Position numbers and translations under genes: made by a program
Shown: in pieces, positions 1 through 7,351 of the stretch
Layout of the letters: every line of letters starts with the position of its first letter
Position numbering within the stretch: the stretch's first letter is position 1
Assembly: GCA_946539765.1 (NCBI GenBank)
Contig: CAMNHO010000015.1
Coordinates: forward strand, 1 to 43,923
DNA length: 43,923 nucleotides
Reading direction: 5' to 3'
From: UBA4312 sp002394635
GTDB lineage: Bacteria; Bacillota_I; Bacilli_A; Erysipelotrichales; Erysipelotrichaceae
The notes under the pieces: model-generated
Databases searched by the model: none
What the model was told of the DNA's origin: nothing
Seen by the model: the letters and a program-made list of their open reading frames with translations, nothing else

Positions 1-73
1 CGGCACCTTTCTTTTTCGATTCCGTATCAATAGAGGTTTCGTAATTGTGTAAACGAGTGTTTTCTATCTTCAT
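1..73 (-). CDS. Partial small protein, N-terminal 24 residues, unknown
   Basis: An open frame starts with ATG at 73 (complement) and runs off the left edge of the window. It begins MKIENTRLHNYET and is lysine-rich near the edge. It starts 4 bases after the stop of the upstream 53-residue gene, so the two are probably co-transcribed and perhaps translationally coupled. Only a weak purine stretch (GGTAAGAG) precedes the ATG. No family is recognised, and the reading depends mainly on spacing to its neighbour. Confidence 0.4.
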   Translation of the reverse strand, partial: MKIENTRLHNYETSIDTESKKKGA

Positions 74-77
74 GCTC

Positions 78-239
78 TTACCAGTATTCTCTCTTGATTC
101 CGTTATTTCCTTGTATTTCTTCGATGTTCCACGGCTCACTTTGAGATAGATCCCAGTAGTAATTGGTTGTGTCATTGAAATGATCTTGTTCCAGCTGGCT
201 CTTTTGAAACTCCCATTCCATTAAATCTTCCCGATTCAT
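78..239 (-). CDS. Small acidic hypothetical protein, 53 aa
   Basis: The frame remains open further upstream, but the ATG at 239 is chosen because AAAGGAGATGG lies just before it, at the normal distance. The product, beginning MNREDLMEWEFQ, is rich in Asp, Glu, Asn, Gln and Trp, has no membrane segment or signal peptide, and ends in KREYW. It is transcribed away from tgt and is followed 4 bases later by another small frame. Function is unknown; the strong ribosome binding site is the main support that it is real. Confidence 0.6.
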   Translation of the reverse strand: MNREDLMEWEFQKSQLEQDHFNDTTNYYWDLSQSEPWNIEEIQGNNGIKREYW

Positions 240-298
240 GACACCATCTCCTTTTCTAATGTTACTATATCTTTCAAGTTGACAACTATGATGTCGTA

Positions 299-328
299 TT
301 GAAAGGATTTTAGGGTATATGCTATAAT
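299..328 (+). promoter_or_regulatory. Promoter for tgt (extended -10)
   Basis: TTGAAA (299-304) and TATAAT (323-328) are separated by 18 bases, and TGC precedes the -10 element (320-322), giving an extended -10. The tgt start codon follows 29 bases downstream. Confidence 0.65.
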
Positions 329-356
329 GTAACGGATTTTTGAGCAGAGGATATTT

Positions 357-1556
357 ATGAACAACAAAGCATTCCATTTTGAAATTGAAAAACGGATCGA
401 TCACCACTTAGGTCGTGCCGGTATTATTCATACACCGCATGGCGATATTAAAACACCGGCTTTTATGACGGTAGGAACCAAAGGATCTGTCCACTTTTTA
501 TCAATGGACGATCTGCAGCAGATCGGTGCCCAAGCCATGTTATCCAATGGATATCATTTACGCAATCGATCCTATGAAATCAGTGAAGACGGTGGTTTAT
601 CCCAATGGTCTGGCTGGGAAGGGCCGACCTTAACGGATTCTGGAGGTTTCCAGGTGATGTCTTTAGGCTCTGGGTTAGGAAAAGTCGTAAATATGGATCG
701 GGTCAAGGATGTCATCAATACGGAAAAGAAAGACCGTCTGGCATTAGTCAGTGAGAAAGGTGTGGACTTTCATGATCCGTATACCGACCAGGATGATTTC
801 ATCGGGCCGGAACAATCTATGCAGATCCAGTGCCGGATCGGTGCCGATATCCATATGGCCTTTGATGAACTGACTTCACTGGCGGATACCTATGAATACA
901 ATGTGGAAGCTTTGGGAAGAACCGAGCGGTGGGCACAGCGGTCTTTGGATGAACATAAAAAACATTGTATGGATCTGGGATATTACCAGGCCTTGTATGG
1001 AGTCCTGCAGGGAGGACGCTGGGAAGATCTGCGTCGTTCCACTTCGAAGAAGCTGGCAAAGATGGATTTTGACGGTTATGGTTTAGGTGGTGCCTTTCTG
1101 AAAGAAGATTTGGGAGAAATCCTGCGTTGGTGCTGTGAAGAACTGCCGGAAAATAAGCCAAGGCATTTGTTAGGGTTATCACGACCGGATGATATTCTGA
1201 TCGGTACGATGATGGGAGCCGATACGTTTGATTGTGTCGCACCGACCCGGGAAGCCCGTCATGGCCGGATCTATACCCACTATGGATACTATAATATCAC
1301 CAACGATCCTCATAGCGATGCCCCATTGGAACCGGGATGTGACTGTCCGACTTGTCGGGCCGGATACAGCCGGGCACAACTATATACTTTATTGAAATCA
1401 GAAAAGAAAGAGGAGAAGTATCAATTCTTCAATCTGGCTTCGATGCATAATCTTCGTTTTATTATCCGTCTGACCGAGGAGATCCGCCAGGCAATTCTGG
1501 ATGGGACTTTTATGGAATATAAGGATACATTTATCAAAAATTATTATCATCGGTAA
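357..1556 (+). CDS. tgt: tRNA-guanine(34) transglycosylase, divergent subgroup
   Basis: The 399-residue protein is a TGT-family enzyme, which exchanges guanine at tRNA wobble position 34 for a queuosine-pathway base. Visible family marks are TPAFMTVGTKGS (33-44), DSGGFQ with the general acid/base Asp (94-99), LQGG (217-220), the nucleophile region FDCVAPTREARHG with Asp292, and the zinc site Cys328, Cys330, Cys333 and His364. The usual bacterial GGLAVGE base-pocket loop reads GGAFLKE (244-250), so the substrate base may differ from preQ1, for example salvaged queuine; that is inference. No queA or other queuosine synthesis gene is in the window. It is a single-gene unit with its own promoter and terminator. 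Confidence 0.9.
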   Translation: MNNKAFHFEIEKRIDHHLGRAGIIHTPHGDIKTPAFMTVGTKGSVHFLSMDDLQQIGAQAMLSNGYHLRNRSYEISEDGGLSQWSGWEGPTLTDSGGFQVMSLGSGLGKVVNMDRVKDVINTEKKDRLALVSEKGVDFHDPYTDQDDFIGPEQSMQIQCRIGADIHMAFDELTSLADTYEYNVEALGRTERWAQRSLDEHKKHCMDLGYYQALYGVLQGGRWEDLRRSTSKKLAKMDFDGYGLGGAFLKEDLGEILRWCCEELPENKPRHLLGLSRPDDILIGTMMGADTFDCVAPTREARHGRIYTHYGYYNITNDPHSDAPLEPGCDCPTCRAGYSRAQLYTLLKSEKKEEKYQFFNLASMHNLRFIIRLTEEIRQAILDGTFMEYKDTFIKNYYHR

Positions 1557-1582
1557 CATCATCAAAAAAGATGATGTTTTTT
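1556..1582 (+). terminator. Rho-independent terminator after tgt
   Basis: An 8-bp stem ACATCATC/GATGATGT with an A6 loop is followed by a T run. It begins immediately after the tgt stop codon. Confidence 0.85.
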
Positions 1583-1639
1583 AAACTTCATTTAAGCTAG
1601 GATTCTTATACTTGCATCAGATGAAATGGAGGAGACAAC

Positions 1640-3025
1640 ATGAGACAAAAAATGTTGGCATTTGCGGTGGCATTGAGCATGTGCTGCCCGACTATAACAG
1701 CGTGTACCAGTGCACAGACAGTTACTGAACAAACAAAACAAGAAGACACAGAGAGTGCTTCGGCCAATCTGACCAAAGAGGATATTACCGTCAAGGACAC
1801 TTATGAAAATAAGGAAGATGGCCAGCATGCCATTGAAGTAGATGGACAAGAGCAGTCCTATGCCAATATCGGCGTAACCAAGACAGGGGAAGCGGATGGA
1901 GATGAAGCTGATTTCTATGGAGAAAACGCGGCGGTCTTTGCGACCAATGGTGGCACCTTGACCATCACAGATTCTTTGATTGAATCCAACGGAACCCATG
2001 CCAATGGTGTGTTTTCCTATGGGGAAGCGACAACGATCAATATTTCCGATTCCGTCATTGAAACACAAGGGAACTGCTCCGGCGGTTTGATGACCACAGG
2101 AGGCGCTACGATGAATGCGAGCAATCTGACGATCCATACAACCGGCAATTCCTCAGCAGCCATACGGAGCGATCGTGGTGGAGGAACGGTCAATGTAGAT
2201 CAGGGATCCTATGTGACAGAGGGTACCGGTTCTCCGGTAATCTATTCCACCGCGGATATTACGGTATCCAATGCGAAGATGGAATCCACAGCCAGCCAGG
2301 GTATCGTCATTGAAGGAAAGAATTCTGTAACGTTGGAAAATGTGGATCTGACAGCCGATAACAATACCCAAAATAGCGATAAGTCCGATACCTACCAGGC
2401 AGTGATGATCTATCAGTCGATGAGCGGGGATGCGGATAGTGGAACGTCTGCTTTCACCATGAAGGAAGGCATCTTGACAAATAAGAACGGCGATGTTTTC
2501 TTTGTCAATAATACGGCCTGTACGATTGATTTAGATCAGGTAAGTATCACCAATGAAGATGAAGATGGACTCTTCTTACGAGCGCAAGCCGCCGGCTGGG
2601 GTCAGGAAGGCTCCAATGGAGGCAAGGTGAACTTGACGGCTACTTCACAGGAAATCGACGGGGATATGGTTGTCGATGAGGTTTCGGTATTAAATATGTA
2701 TCTGAATGACAACTCCAGCTATTCCGGCGCCATCAATACCGATGGCCAGGCCGGAGAAGTATATGTGGAAATTGAAAAAGGCAGTACATGGACATTGACG
2801 GCCGATTCGTATGTGACCAGTCTGACATGTGAAGCGGATGCGATCGACTGCAACGGATATACTTTATATGTAGATGGCCAGGCTTATGAACCAGGTAGCG
2901 TCAGCGAAGGCAAAGCCATTGAGATCACCACCGAAAACGAATCACAGCAGCCGGAAGGGGAGAAGCCGGAAGGAATGCCAGGCGAAAAACCAGAAGGAAT
3001 GCCAGGTGAAAAACCGGAAGAATAG
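1640..3025 (+). CDS. Secreted beta-helix repeat lipoprotein
   Basis: The 461-residue product has a type II signal peptide with lipobox ITA-Cys22, so it should be a lipid-anchored surface protein. Residues about 80-330 hold repeated short strands with many Asn, Thr, Ser and Gly (patterns such as TLTITDSLIESNG and TTINISDSVIETQG), typical of a right-handed parallel beta-helix of the carbohydrate-active or adhesin kind. The extreme C-terminus is a Pro/Glu/Gly tail made of a GEKPEGMP repeat (DNA 2957-3019), with no LPxTG sorting motif. A GGAGGAG ribosome binding site precedes the ATG. It is monocistronic between two terminators. The binding target or enzymatic activity cannot be told from the sequence. 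Confidence 0.8.
   Translation: MRQKMLAFAVALSMCCPTITACTSAQTVTEQTKQEDTESASANLTKEDITVKDTYENKEDGQHAIEVDGQEQSYANIGVTKTGEADGDEADFYGENAAVFATNGGTLTITDSLIESNGTHANGVFSYGEATTINISDSVIETQGNCSGGLMTTGGATMNASNLTIHTTGNSSAAIRSDRGGGTVNVDQGSYVTEGTGSPVIYSTADITVSNAKMESTASQGIVIEGKNSVTLENVDLTADNNTQNSDKSDTYQAVMIYQSMSGDADSGTSAFTMKEGILTNKNGDVFFVNNTACTIDLDQVSITNEDEDGLFLRAQAAGWGQEGSNGGKVNLTATSQEIDGDMVVDEVSVLNMYLNDNSSYSGAINTDGQAGEVYVEIEKGSTWTLTADSYVTSLTCEADAIDCNGYTLYVDGQAYEPGSVSEGKAIEITTENESQQPEGEKPEGMPGEKPEGMPGEKPEE
2957..3019 (+). repeat. 24-base tandem repeat encoding GEKPEGMP
   Basis: Two full 24-base units and a partial third lie at the 3' end of the beta-helix lipoprotein gene, all in frame, encoding a flexible Pro/Glu/Gly tail. 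Confidence 0.85.
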
Positions 3026-3062
3026 AAGCTGAAAATAAAAACTCTTATTTAAAATACCAATG

Positions 3063-3088
3063 CCTATCTCATAAAGAGATAGGTTTTT
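3063..3088 (+). terminator. Terminator after the beta-helix lipoprotein gene
   Basis: CCTATCTC/GAGATAGG forms an 8-bp stem with a 5-base loop, followed directly by five T. Confidence 0.85.
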
Positions 3089-3448
3089 ATATGGCCTTTC
3101 CTATATGACCTGGTAAAAAGTACAATACACTGTCGGCAAATGAGGTTCATGGAATGATTGAGAAGTACCGCACACTCATAAAACCGAAAACATAGAAGCG
3201 ATTGCAGACACAACAGCAGAAAGGGAGCGGAGATGTACCAATTAGGCATTTTTAATACCTGGAGTAATACGTTTTATAGAAGAATTTATTAAATGAAAAA
3301 TACTTTTTTTGGTTTTTTTTTTGACCAAATAGGGTGGTGTACTTTATAGGGATATGTCTATTATTTAATTAAGATAATTAGGCTGGTCATTGAATAATAA
3401 TGAAAGAAAAAACAACATCATCTGTATTAAGAAAAGGAGGAAATCATA
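3089..3448. other. Intergenic stretch without an intact gene
   Basis: No convincing intact gene is seen. A short plus-strand open fragment near 3109-3195 encodes a protein-like stretch (KKYNTLSANEVHGMIEKY) but has no start or ribosome binding site. TTGACC at about 3332 followed 17 bases later by TTATAG resembles a weak promoter for the decayed gene downstream. The whole stretch looks like eroded coding sequence. Confidence 0.4.
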
Positions 3449-3702
3449 ACGAAAAATAATAGCAGGTGTACTTAGTGTTTTCTACTTTTTGTCCAGGCCC
3501 TTATGGCTGAGGAAAATGACACTCATGAATGAAGATGCAGTTATTGATACTTTATCAAAACAAATAGGGGAGAGCTATATTCTCGATGAAAATGGAAATT
3601 CGCTCGGAAGCTTACCAGCCGAAGTTGCCAGCATTGAAGTGGTTTGATGGTGCGTGGGATGGAATTCAAGCTGTTAATGGACTGTGTATAATTGAACAAT
3701 AA
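3449..3702 (+). pseudogene. Decayed small secreted-protein gene
   Basis: A good AAAGGAGG site (3433-3440) leads to ACG where ATG would be expected, followed by a run of A residues that seems one base short. Piecing frames together gives a signal-peptide-like start (IIAGVLSVF, then LLFVQALMAEENDTHE in another frame), then NEDAVIDTLSKQIGESYILD (the longest single-frame piece is 3525-3647), then KWFDGAWDGIQAVNGLCIIEQ-like coding in a third frame ending in TAA at 3700. At least three frameshifts plus the lost start support a pseudogene of a short exported protein. The family is not recognised. Confidence 0.5.
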
Positions 3703-3770
3703 ACTCACAGACATTCAGTGGTTCTACTACGTATTTCATTTAATGATGTTAAATAAAACAGGAGGATGAC

Positions 3771-4139
3771 ATGACTACAAAACATTTTAAATGTTTGGAA
3801 TTTGATGATTTAAATCAACAACTAAAAATAAAAATAGGTACAAATGAAACCATTAAATATAATGAAATTGATAAAGTATCTATCTTAAACGAAGAAGCCA
3901 AGTTTCGTGGTAAAACAAAGCCGTTTTCCCATCAAGTATTGGGAGGGACAACATTTTATACTTTATTAGGAGAACCATCCCTTTATGTCGGCTTAAAAAT
4001 CGTTTTAAAAGATCAATCGATTTGTGCTGCCTATGTCTCTGATCGCAAAACAAGGGTAAATACGGATATTTATCGAGAGGACAGACAAGAAGCTGAGAAA
4101 ATAAAAAAGGCAATTATTCGAAGAATGGATCATGCTTGA
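3771..4139 (+). CDS. Hypothetical small cytoplasmic protein, 122 aa
   Basis: The ATG follows ACAGGAGGATGAC, a strong ribosome binding site. The product has no signal peptide or membrane segment. The first half shows alternating short beta strands (FKCLEFDD, QLKIKIG, ETIKYNEIDKVSIL), a glycine-rich turn, then SLYVGLKIVLKDQ, and the C-terminus is a charged helix (EDRQEAEKIKKAIIRRM). This strand-strand-helix order resembles small PH-like domains of bacterial proteins, but that is a fold guess only. It is monocistronic and closed by a strong terminator. Function unknown. Confidence 0.65.
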   Translation: MTTKHFKCLEFDDLNQQLKIKIGTNETIKYNEIDKVSILNEEAKFRGKTKPFSHQVLGGTTFYTLLGEPSLYVGLKIVLKDQSICAAYVSDRKTRVNTDIYREDRQEAEKIKKAIIRRMDHA

Positions 4140-4164
4140 CCGAAAGGATACTGGTATTGTAGCA

Positions 4165-4208
4165 GGGTATGACAACCTTCTTGATTCGGAAGGTGTCATA
4201 CCCTTTTT
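4165..4208 (+). terminator. Strong terminator after the 122-aa gene
   Basis: A long stem (GGGTATGAC-ACCTTC paired with GAAGGT-GTCATACCC) is followed by TTTTT. It separates this gene from the convergent LysR gene. Confidence 0.85.
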
Positions 4209-4285
4209 CCTTTCCTTTAGAAAGTGATCCGCATGGATAAAAAGTCTCATTCATTTTTAAAAGGGTTCAAATAAATTGCAGCTTT

Positions 4286-5167
4286 TTACTTTGTCTCCAA
4301 CAATGGCTCCAACCGCTGTAGAAACAGCTTGACAGCCGGAGAGAAGCTCTGGTATTTCTTGGTTACGATATACAGATTGACCTGTAGATTAGGAATAAAT
4401 GGTTGAAAGATCAGATTTTTGTGATCTGGTTCCACCAGGCCTTGCAGGCAAAGTGCCGAGCCCATCCCCTGCTCAACCATAAAGGTTGCGTTGTATATCA
4501 GATTATAGGTGGCCGTAATCTGCAGATCATGGATATGAAAGCCGTCCAGATCCAGACTGTTCTTGGAGTGAAGCAATCGTTCCGGAACCAGCAGCGGAAT
4601 ATTGGCCAGAGATGATAAAGGAACGGGGCGGTCTGCCAATGGATCGGTTCGCCGGCGCAACAAGCCGAAGGTATCATGATGTTTTAAAAGCCGATAGTCA
4701 TATTTTTCATGAAGTGTTTCCCCAATCTGTAAACCGATATCCAACAACCCTTTATCCAACCGATCTATCACTGTCAGGATATCACTGCTGAATACATGGA
4801 AGTGGATCTTAGGAAATTCTGCCTGGATCTGCTGAAAAACAACTGCCAGCTGGCGCATGGCCGGCGTTTCTGCGCAGCCTATATAAATATCACCGGCCAA
4901 TGATTTCTGTTCGCTTTTTAGATCTGTTTCAGTTTTTTCCATGAGCTGGATCATTTGGGCGGCCCGGTTGCGAAAGTACATTCCTTGTTTGGTCAAAGTG
5001 GTTTTCTTTTTCCCCCGGATAAACAGCTGGACACCTAACTGCTTCTCCAGATCCATCATCTGTTTGGATAAGGTAGGCTGGGAGATATGAAGCATATTGG
5101 CAGCCCGGGTTATATTCTGTTCACGCGCAATGGCCAGAAAGTATTGAAGATGACGGGTTTCAATCAT
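4286..5167 (-). CDS. LysR-family transcriptional regulator
   Basis: The 293-residue protein has the LysR N-terminal winged helix-turn-helix (MIETRHLQYFLAIAREQNIT, recognition helix around SQPTLSKQMMDLE, residues 16-40), the linker helix, and an effector-binding domain from about residue 90. The start at 5167 is chosen over an in-frame ATG 30 bases upstream because AAGGAGG sits 7 bases before it. It is divergent from the operon beginning at 5283, the standard LysR arrangement, so it probably activates the CMD-cupin/flavodoxin/nitroreductase genes and represses itself. The inducer is unknown; the targets suggest an aromatic or quinone compound. Confidence 0.9.
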   Translation of the reverse strand: MIETRHLQYFLAIAREQNITRAANMLHISQPTLSKQMMDLEKQLGVQLFIRGKKKTTLTKQGMYFRNRAAQMIQLMEKTETDLKSEQKSLAGDIYIGCAETPAMRQLAVVFQQIQAEFPKIHFHVFSSDILTVIDRLDKGLLDIGLQIGETLHEKYDYRLLKHHDTFGLLRRRTDPLADRPVPLSSLANIPLLVPERLLHSKNSLDLDGFHIHDLQITATYNLIYNATFMVEQGMGSALCLQGLVEPDHKNLIFQPFIPNLQVNLYIVTKKYQSFSPAVKLFLQRLEPLLETK

Positions 5168-5196
5168 AAAAGAACCTCCTTGTTGATATAGTAACA

Positions 5197-5236
5197 TTCA
5201 TAATATCTATTATAAAGTATTCATTATAACTATTAT
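5197..5236. promoter_or_regulatory. Candidate LysR operator: two 17-base direct repeats
   Basis: Two 17-base copies of TTCATWATAWCTATTAT (5197-5213 and 5220-5236, two mismatches) are spaced 23 bases start to start. The first contains the exact dyad ATAATA-TC-TATTAT (5200-5213). The second overlaps the -35 position of the 5283 operon, as activating LysR tetramers usually do. Confidence 0.55.
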
Positions 5237-5262
5237 CTATTTATTAAAAAAGCTTTTATAAT
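5234..5262 (+). promoter_or_regulatory. Activator-dependent promoter of the 5283 operon
   Basis: TATAAT (5257-5262) is a consensus -10, but the hexamer 17 bases upstream (TATCTA) is a poor -35. This fits activation by the divergent LysR protein. Confidence 0.5.
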
Positions 5263-5282
5263 ACAAATAACAGGAGGTAATT

Positions 5283-5510
5283 ATGTTGAATAAACAGTCA
5301 CACAAGGATCTGCAGCAGCTGCTGAAGGATTGTGGATGCAGCGAGAAAATGACAGAACAGTATTTGAACTACGAAATGAATCAGAATACCTTCGATCAGA
5401 TCCGTTTGTTGGATCAGCAGAGAACCTTGATTCTGGATCGGTTACACCGGGCCCAGGAACAAATTGACTGTATTGATTATGCTCTTTTTGAATTGGAACA
5501 GAAAAAATAA
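5283..5510 (+). CDS. Small coiled-coil protein, 75 aa
   Basis: This is the first gene of the LysR-linked operon, with AGGAGG before the ATG. The whole product is predicted helical: an N-terminal helical part with KDCGCSEKMTEQYL, and a C-terminal heptad-like helix (RTLILDRLHRAQEQIDCIDYALFELEQKK region, residues 44-75). The C-terminal helix resembles the dimerisation helix of MerR-type regulators, but no DNA-binding domain is present. Cys18, Cys20 and Cys60 could be redox-active. It is 14 bases upstream of the CMD-cupin gene and so shares its transcript. Function unknown, perhaps an accessory or sensor subunit. Confidence 0.75.
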   Translation: MLNKQSHKDLQQLLKDCGCSEKMTEQYLNYEMNQNTFDQIRLLDQQRTLILDRLHRAQEQIDCIDYALFELEQKK

Positions 5511-5524
5511 ACCAGGAGGAATCT

Positions 5525-6283
5525 ATGAAAGAAAAAATTGTACAGACAGCCGGTCGGGAATCGTTAGGAGAATTTGCACCGGATTTTGCCCATTATAATG
5601 ACGATGTGTTGTTTGGGGAGAACTGGAATAACGAAGATATCGATGTAAAAACAAGATGTATCATTACAGTCGTTGCGTTGATGTCTTCCGGTATTACGGA
5701 TTCTTCATTATTGTATCATTTACAGAATGCGAAAGCGCATGGTGTATCCCAAAAGGAGATAGCAGCCATCATTACCCATGTGGCCTTTTATGCCGGATGG
5801 CCAAAAGCCTGGGCGGTATTTAATCTGGCCAAACAGGTTTGGACGGAAGAATCACAGCCAGTCAGTGACAAGGATCGGTTTCAAAAGGAGATCTTATTTC
5901 CGATTGGTCAACCCAATGATGCCTATGCGCAATATTTTACCGGGCAGAGCTATCTGGAACCGCTTAGCACGGAACAAGTGCCAGTATTTAACGTTACCTT
6001 TGAACCTGGCTGCCGCAACAACTGGCATATTCATCATGCCACAAGTGAAGGTGGACAGATGTTGATTTGTATCGGTGGTCGTGGCTGGTACCAGGAAGAA
6101 GGCAAGGAAGCTGTCGCTCTAACACCGGGCACTGTAATCAATATCCCGGCCAATGTAAAACACTGGCACGGGGCCGCCAAAGACAGTTGGATGTCCCATC
6201 TGGCGATTGAAGTCAAAGGACAGGAAGCCTCCACACAGTGGTGTGAACCGGTCAGCGATGAGCAATATAATGGATTAGAATAG
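5525..6283 (+). CDS. Carboxymuconolactone decarboxylase-cupin fusion
   Basis: The 252-residue protein joins two domains. Residues about 15-110 are a CMD/AhpD-like helical domain (TRCIITVVALMSSG, HLQNAKAHGVSQKEI) without the AhpD CxxC pair. Residues about 125-240 are a cupin with candidate metal ligands His168, His170 and His171 (WHIHH) and His213/His215 (KHWHG). Such fusions occur with flavodoxins and nitroreductases in redox or aromatic-compound operons; the substrate is unknown. It has an AGGAGG site, sits between the coiled-coil gene and the flavodoxin gene, and is presumably induced through the divergent LysR regulator. Confidence 0.88.
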   Translation: MKEKIVQTAGRESLGEFAPDFAHYNDDVLFGENWNNEDIDVKTRCIITVVALMSSGITDSSLLYHLQNAKAHGVSQKEIAAIITHVAFYAGWPKAWAVFNLAKQVWTEESQPVSDKDRFQKEILFPIGQPNDAYAQYFTGQSYLEPLSTEQVPVFNVTFEPGCRNNWHIHHATSEGGQMLICIGGRGWYQEEGKEAVALTPGTVINIPANVKHWHGAAKDSWMSHLAIEVKGQEASTQWCEPVSDEQYNGLE

Positions 6284-6293
6284 GAGAAAGATG

Positions 6294-6764
6294 ATGGCGA
6301 ATACATTAGTGGCATATTTCAGTGCAAGTGGAGTAACGAAAAGAGTGGCAGAAAAGGTGGCCAAAGCTGCCAATGCAGATCTTTTTGAAATCCAACCGAA
6401 GACTCCGTATACCAAGAAAGATCTAAGCTGGATCAATCCTTTAAGCCGCAGCTCCAAAGAGATGAAAGATCCAAACAGCCGTGTGGAAATCGTTGGAACT
6501 GTTGCGGAGATGGAACAATACGATACGGTATATATCGGGTTTCCTATCTGGTGGTATGTAGCACCTCATATTATCAACAGCTTTTTGGAACAATATGATT
6601 TTAGCGGAAAGACGATCCATGTCTTTGCGACATCGGGATCCAGTGGCATGGGCAATACAGTAGCTGAGCTGAAGCCTTCGGCACCGGGGGCCATCTTTGG
6701 AAAAGCACAGCGTATGGCTGGCCGCGTTTCCCAGGAAGAAGTAGACCAGTGGGTGCACAAATAG
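6294..6764 (+). CDS. Flavodoxin-family protein
   Basis: About 156 residues. The N-terminal strand and phosphate loop read LVAYFSASGVTKRVAEKVA, the FMN-binding signature of the flavodoxin_4 type; FPIWWYVAPHII is the aromatic segment over the flavin, and TSGSSGMGNT the second flavin-contact loop. Two ATGs are adjacent; the second (6294) is favoured because it lies 7 bases after AGGAG. It likely transfers electrons or reduces quinones in the cytoplasm. It is the third gene of the LysR-linked operon and ends 8 bases before the nitroreductase start. Confidence 0.88.
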   Translation: MANTLVAYFSASGVTKRVAEKVAKAANADLFEIQPKTPYTKKDLSWINPLSRSSKEMKDPNSRVEIVGTVAEMEQYDTVYIGFPIWWYVAPHIINSFLEQYDFSGKTIHVFATSGSSGMGNTVAELKPSAPGAIFGKAQRMAGRVSQEEVDQWVHK

Positions 6765-6772
6765 GAGGAAGT

Positions 6773-7285
6773 ATGGAATTTAAAGACGTTATATCTAAAC
6801 GATATTCATGTAAAAGCTATTCAGAAAAACCATTGGAAAGTGAAAAACTAAAGGCAATCCTGCAGGCAGGACGCTTAGCGCCGACCGCCAAGAATTTACA
6901 AGAGCAGCATATTTACGTTCTGCGTTCCAATGAAGCGTTGGCTAAGATCGATCAGTTGACTCCATGTCGTTATGGAGCACCGGTTGTATTGATGGTCGCT
7001 TTTGATAAAAACAATGTGTTTACTTACCCGGGGGAACAAAGAAATTCCGGCATCGAGGATGCCTCTATCGTTGCCACACATATGCTGCTGGCAGCAGCCG
7101 ATCAGGCGGTGGACAGCTGCTGGATCAATTTCTTCGATCCGGATAAGGCAGCCAAACTGTTTGATCTGCCGGACCATGAAGAAGTATTGATGTTGATGGA
7201 CCTTGGCTATGCCAAGGAAGGGGTACAACCTTTACCGAATCACACCAATCGGAAAGATCTGGATCAAACGGTAACATATCTATAA
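6773..7285 (+). CDS. Nitroreductase-family flavoprotein
   Basis: The 170-residue product shows the FMN-binding N-terminus (ISKRYSCKSYSEKPL), the LAPTAKNLQEQ loop typical of nitroreductases (APSxxNxQP-like), and the C-terminal LMDLGYAKEG motif. It should use NAD(P)H to reduce nitro compounds, quinones or flavins. The start at 6773 is set by AGGAGG at 6763-6768; the frame is open upstream into the flavodoxin gene. It is the last gene of the LysR-linked operon, closed by a terminator at 7293. Confidence 0.9.
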   Translation: MEFKDVISKRYSCKSYSEKPLESEKLKAILQAGRLAPTAKNLQEQHIYVLRSNEALAKIDQLTPCRYGAPVVLMVAFDKNNVFTYPGEQRNSGIEDASIVATHMLLAAADQAVDSCWINFFDPDKAAKLFDLPDHEEVLMLMDLGYAKEGVQPLPNHTNRKDLDQTVTYL

Positions 7286-7292
7286 AGAGAAC

Positions 7293-7313
7293 AAAGCGCA
7301 TAGGCGCTTTTTT
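7293..7313 (+). terminator. Terminator of the LysR-linked operon
   Basis: AAAGCGC/GCGCTTT stem with a 4-base loop runs into a T6 tract. Confidence 0.85.
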
Positions 7314-7351
7314 CGTGGTTCATGTATAATAAAGAAAAGGGGGAACGATGT

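Noticed and set aside
240..356. PreQ1 riboswitch upstream of tgt
   Set aside because: The leader after the promoter is only about 20 bases and holds no suitable stem-loop or pseudoknot.
817..1242. Leftward 141-codon open frame inside tgt
   Set aside because: Antisense shadow of a well-supported gene, with no ribosome binding site and low-quality composition.
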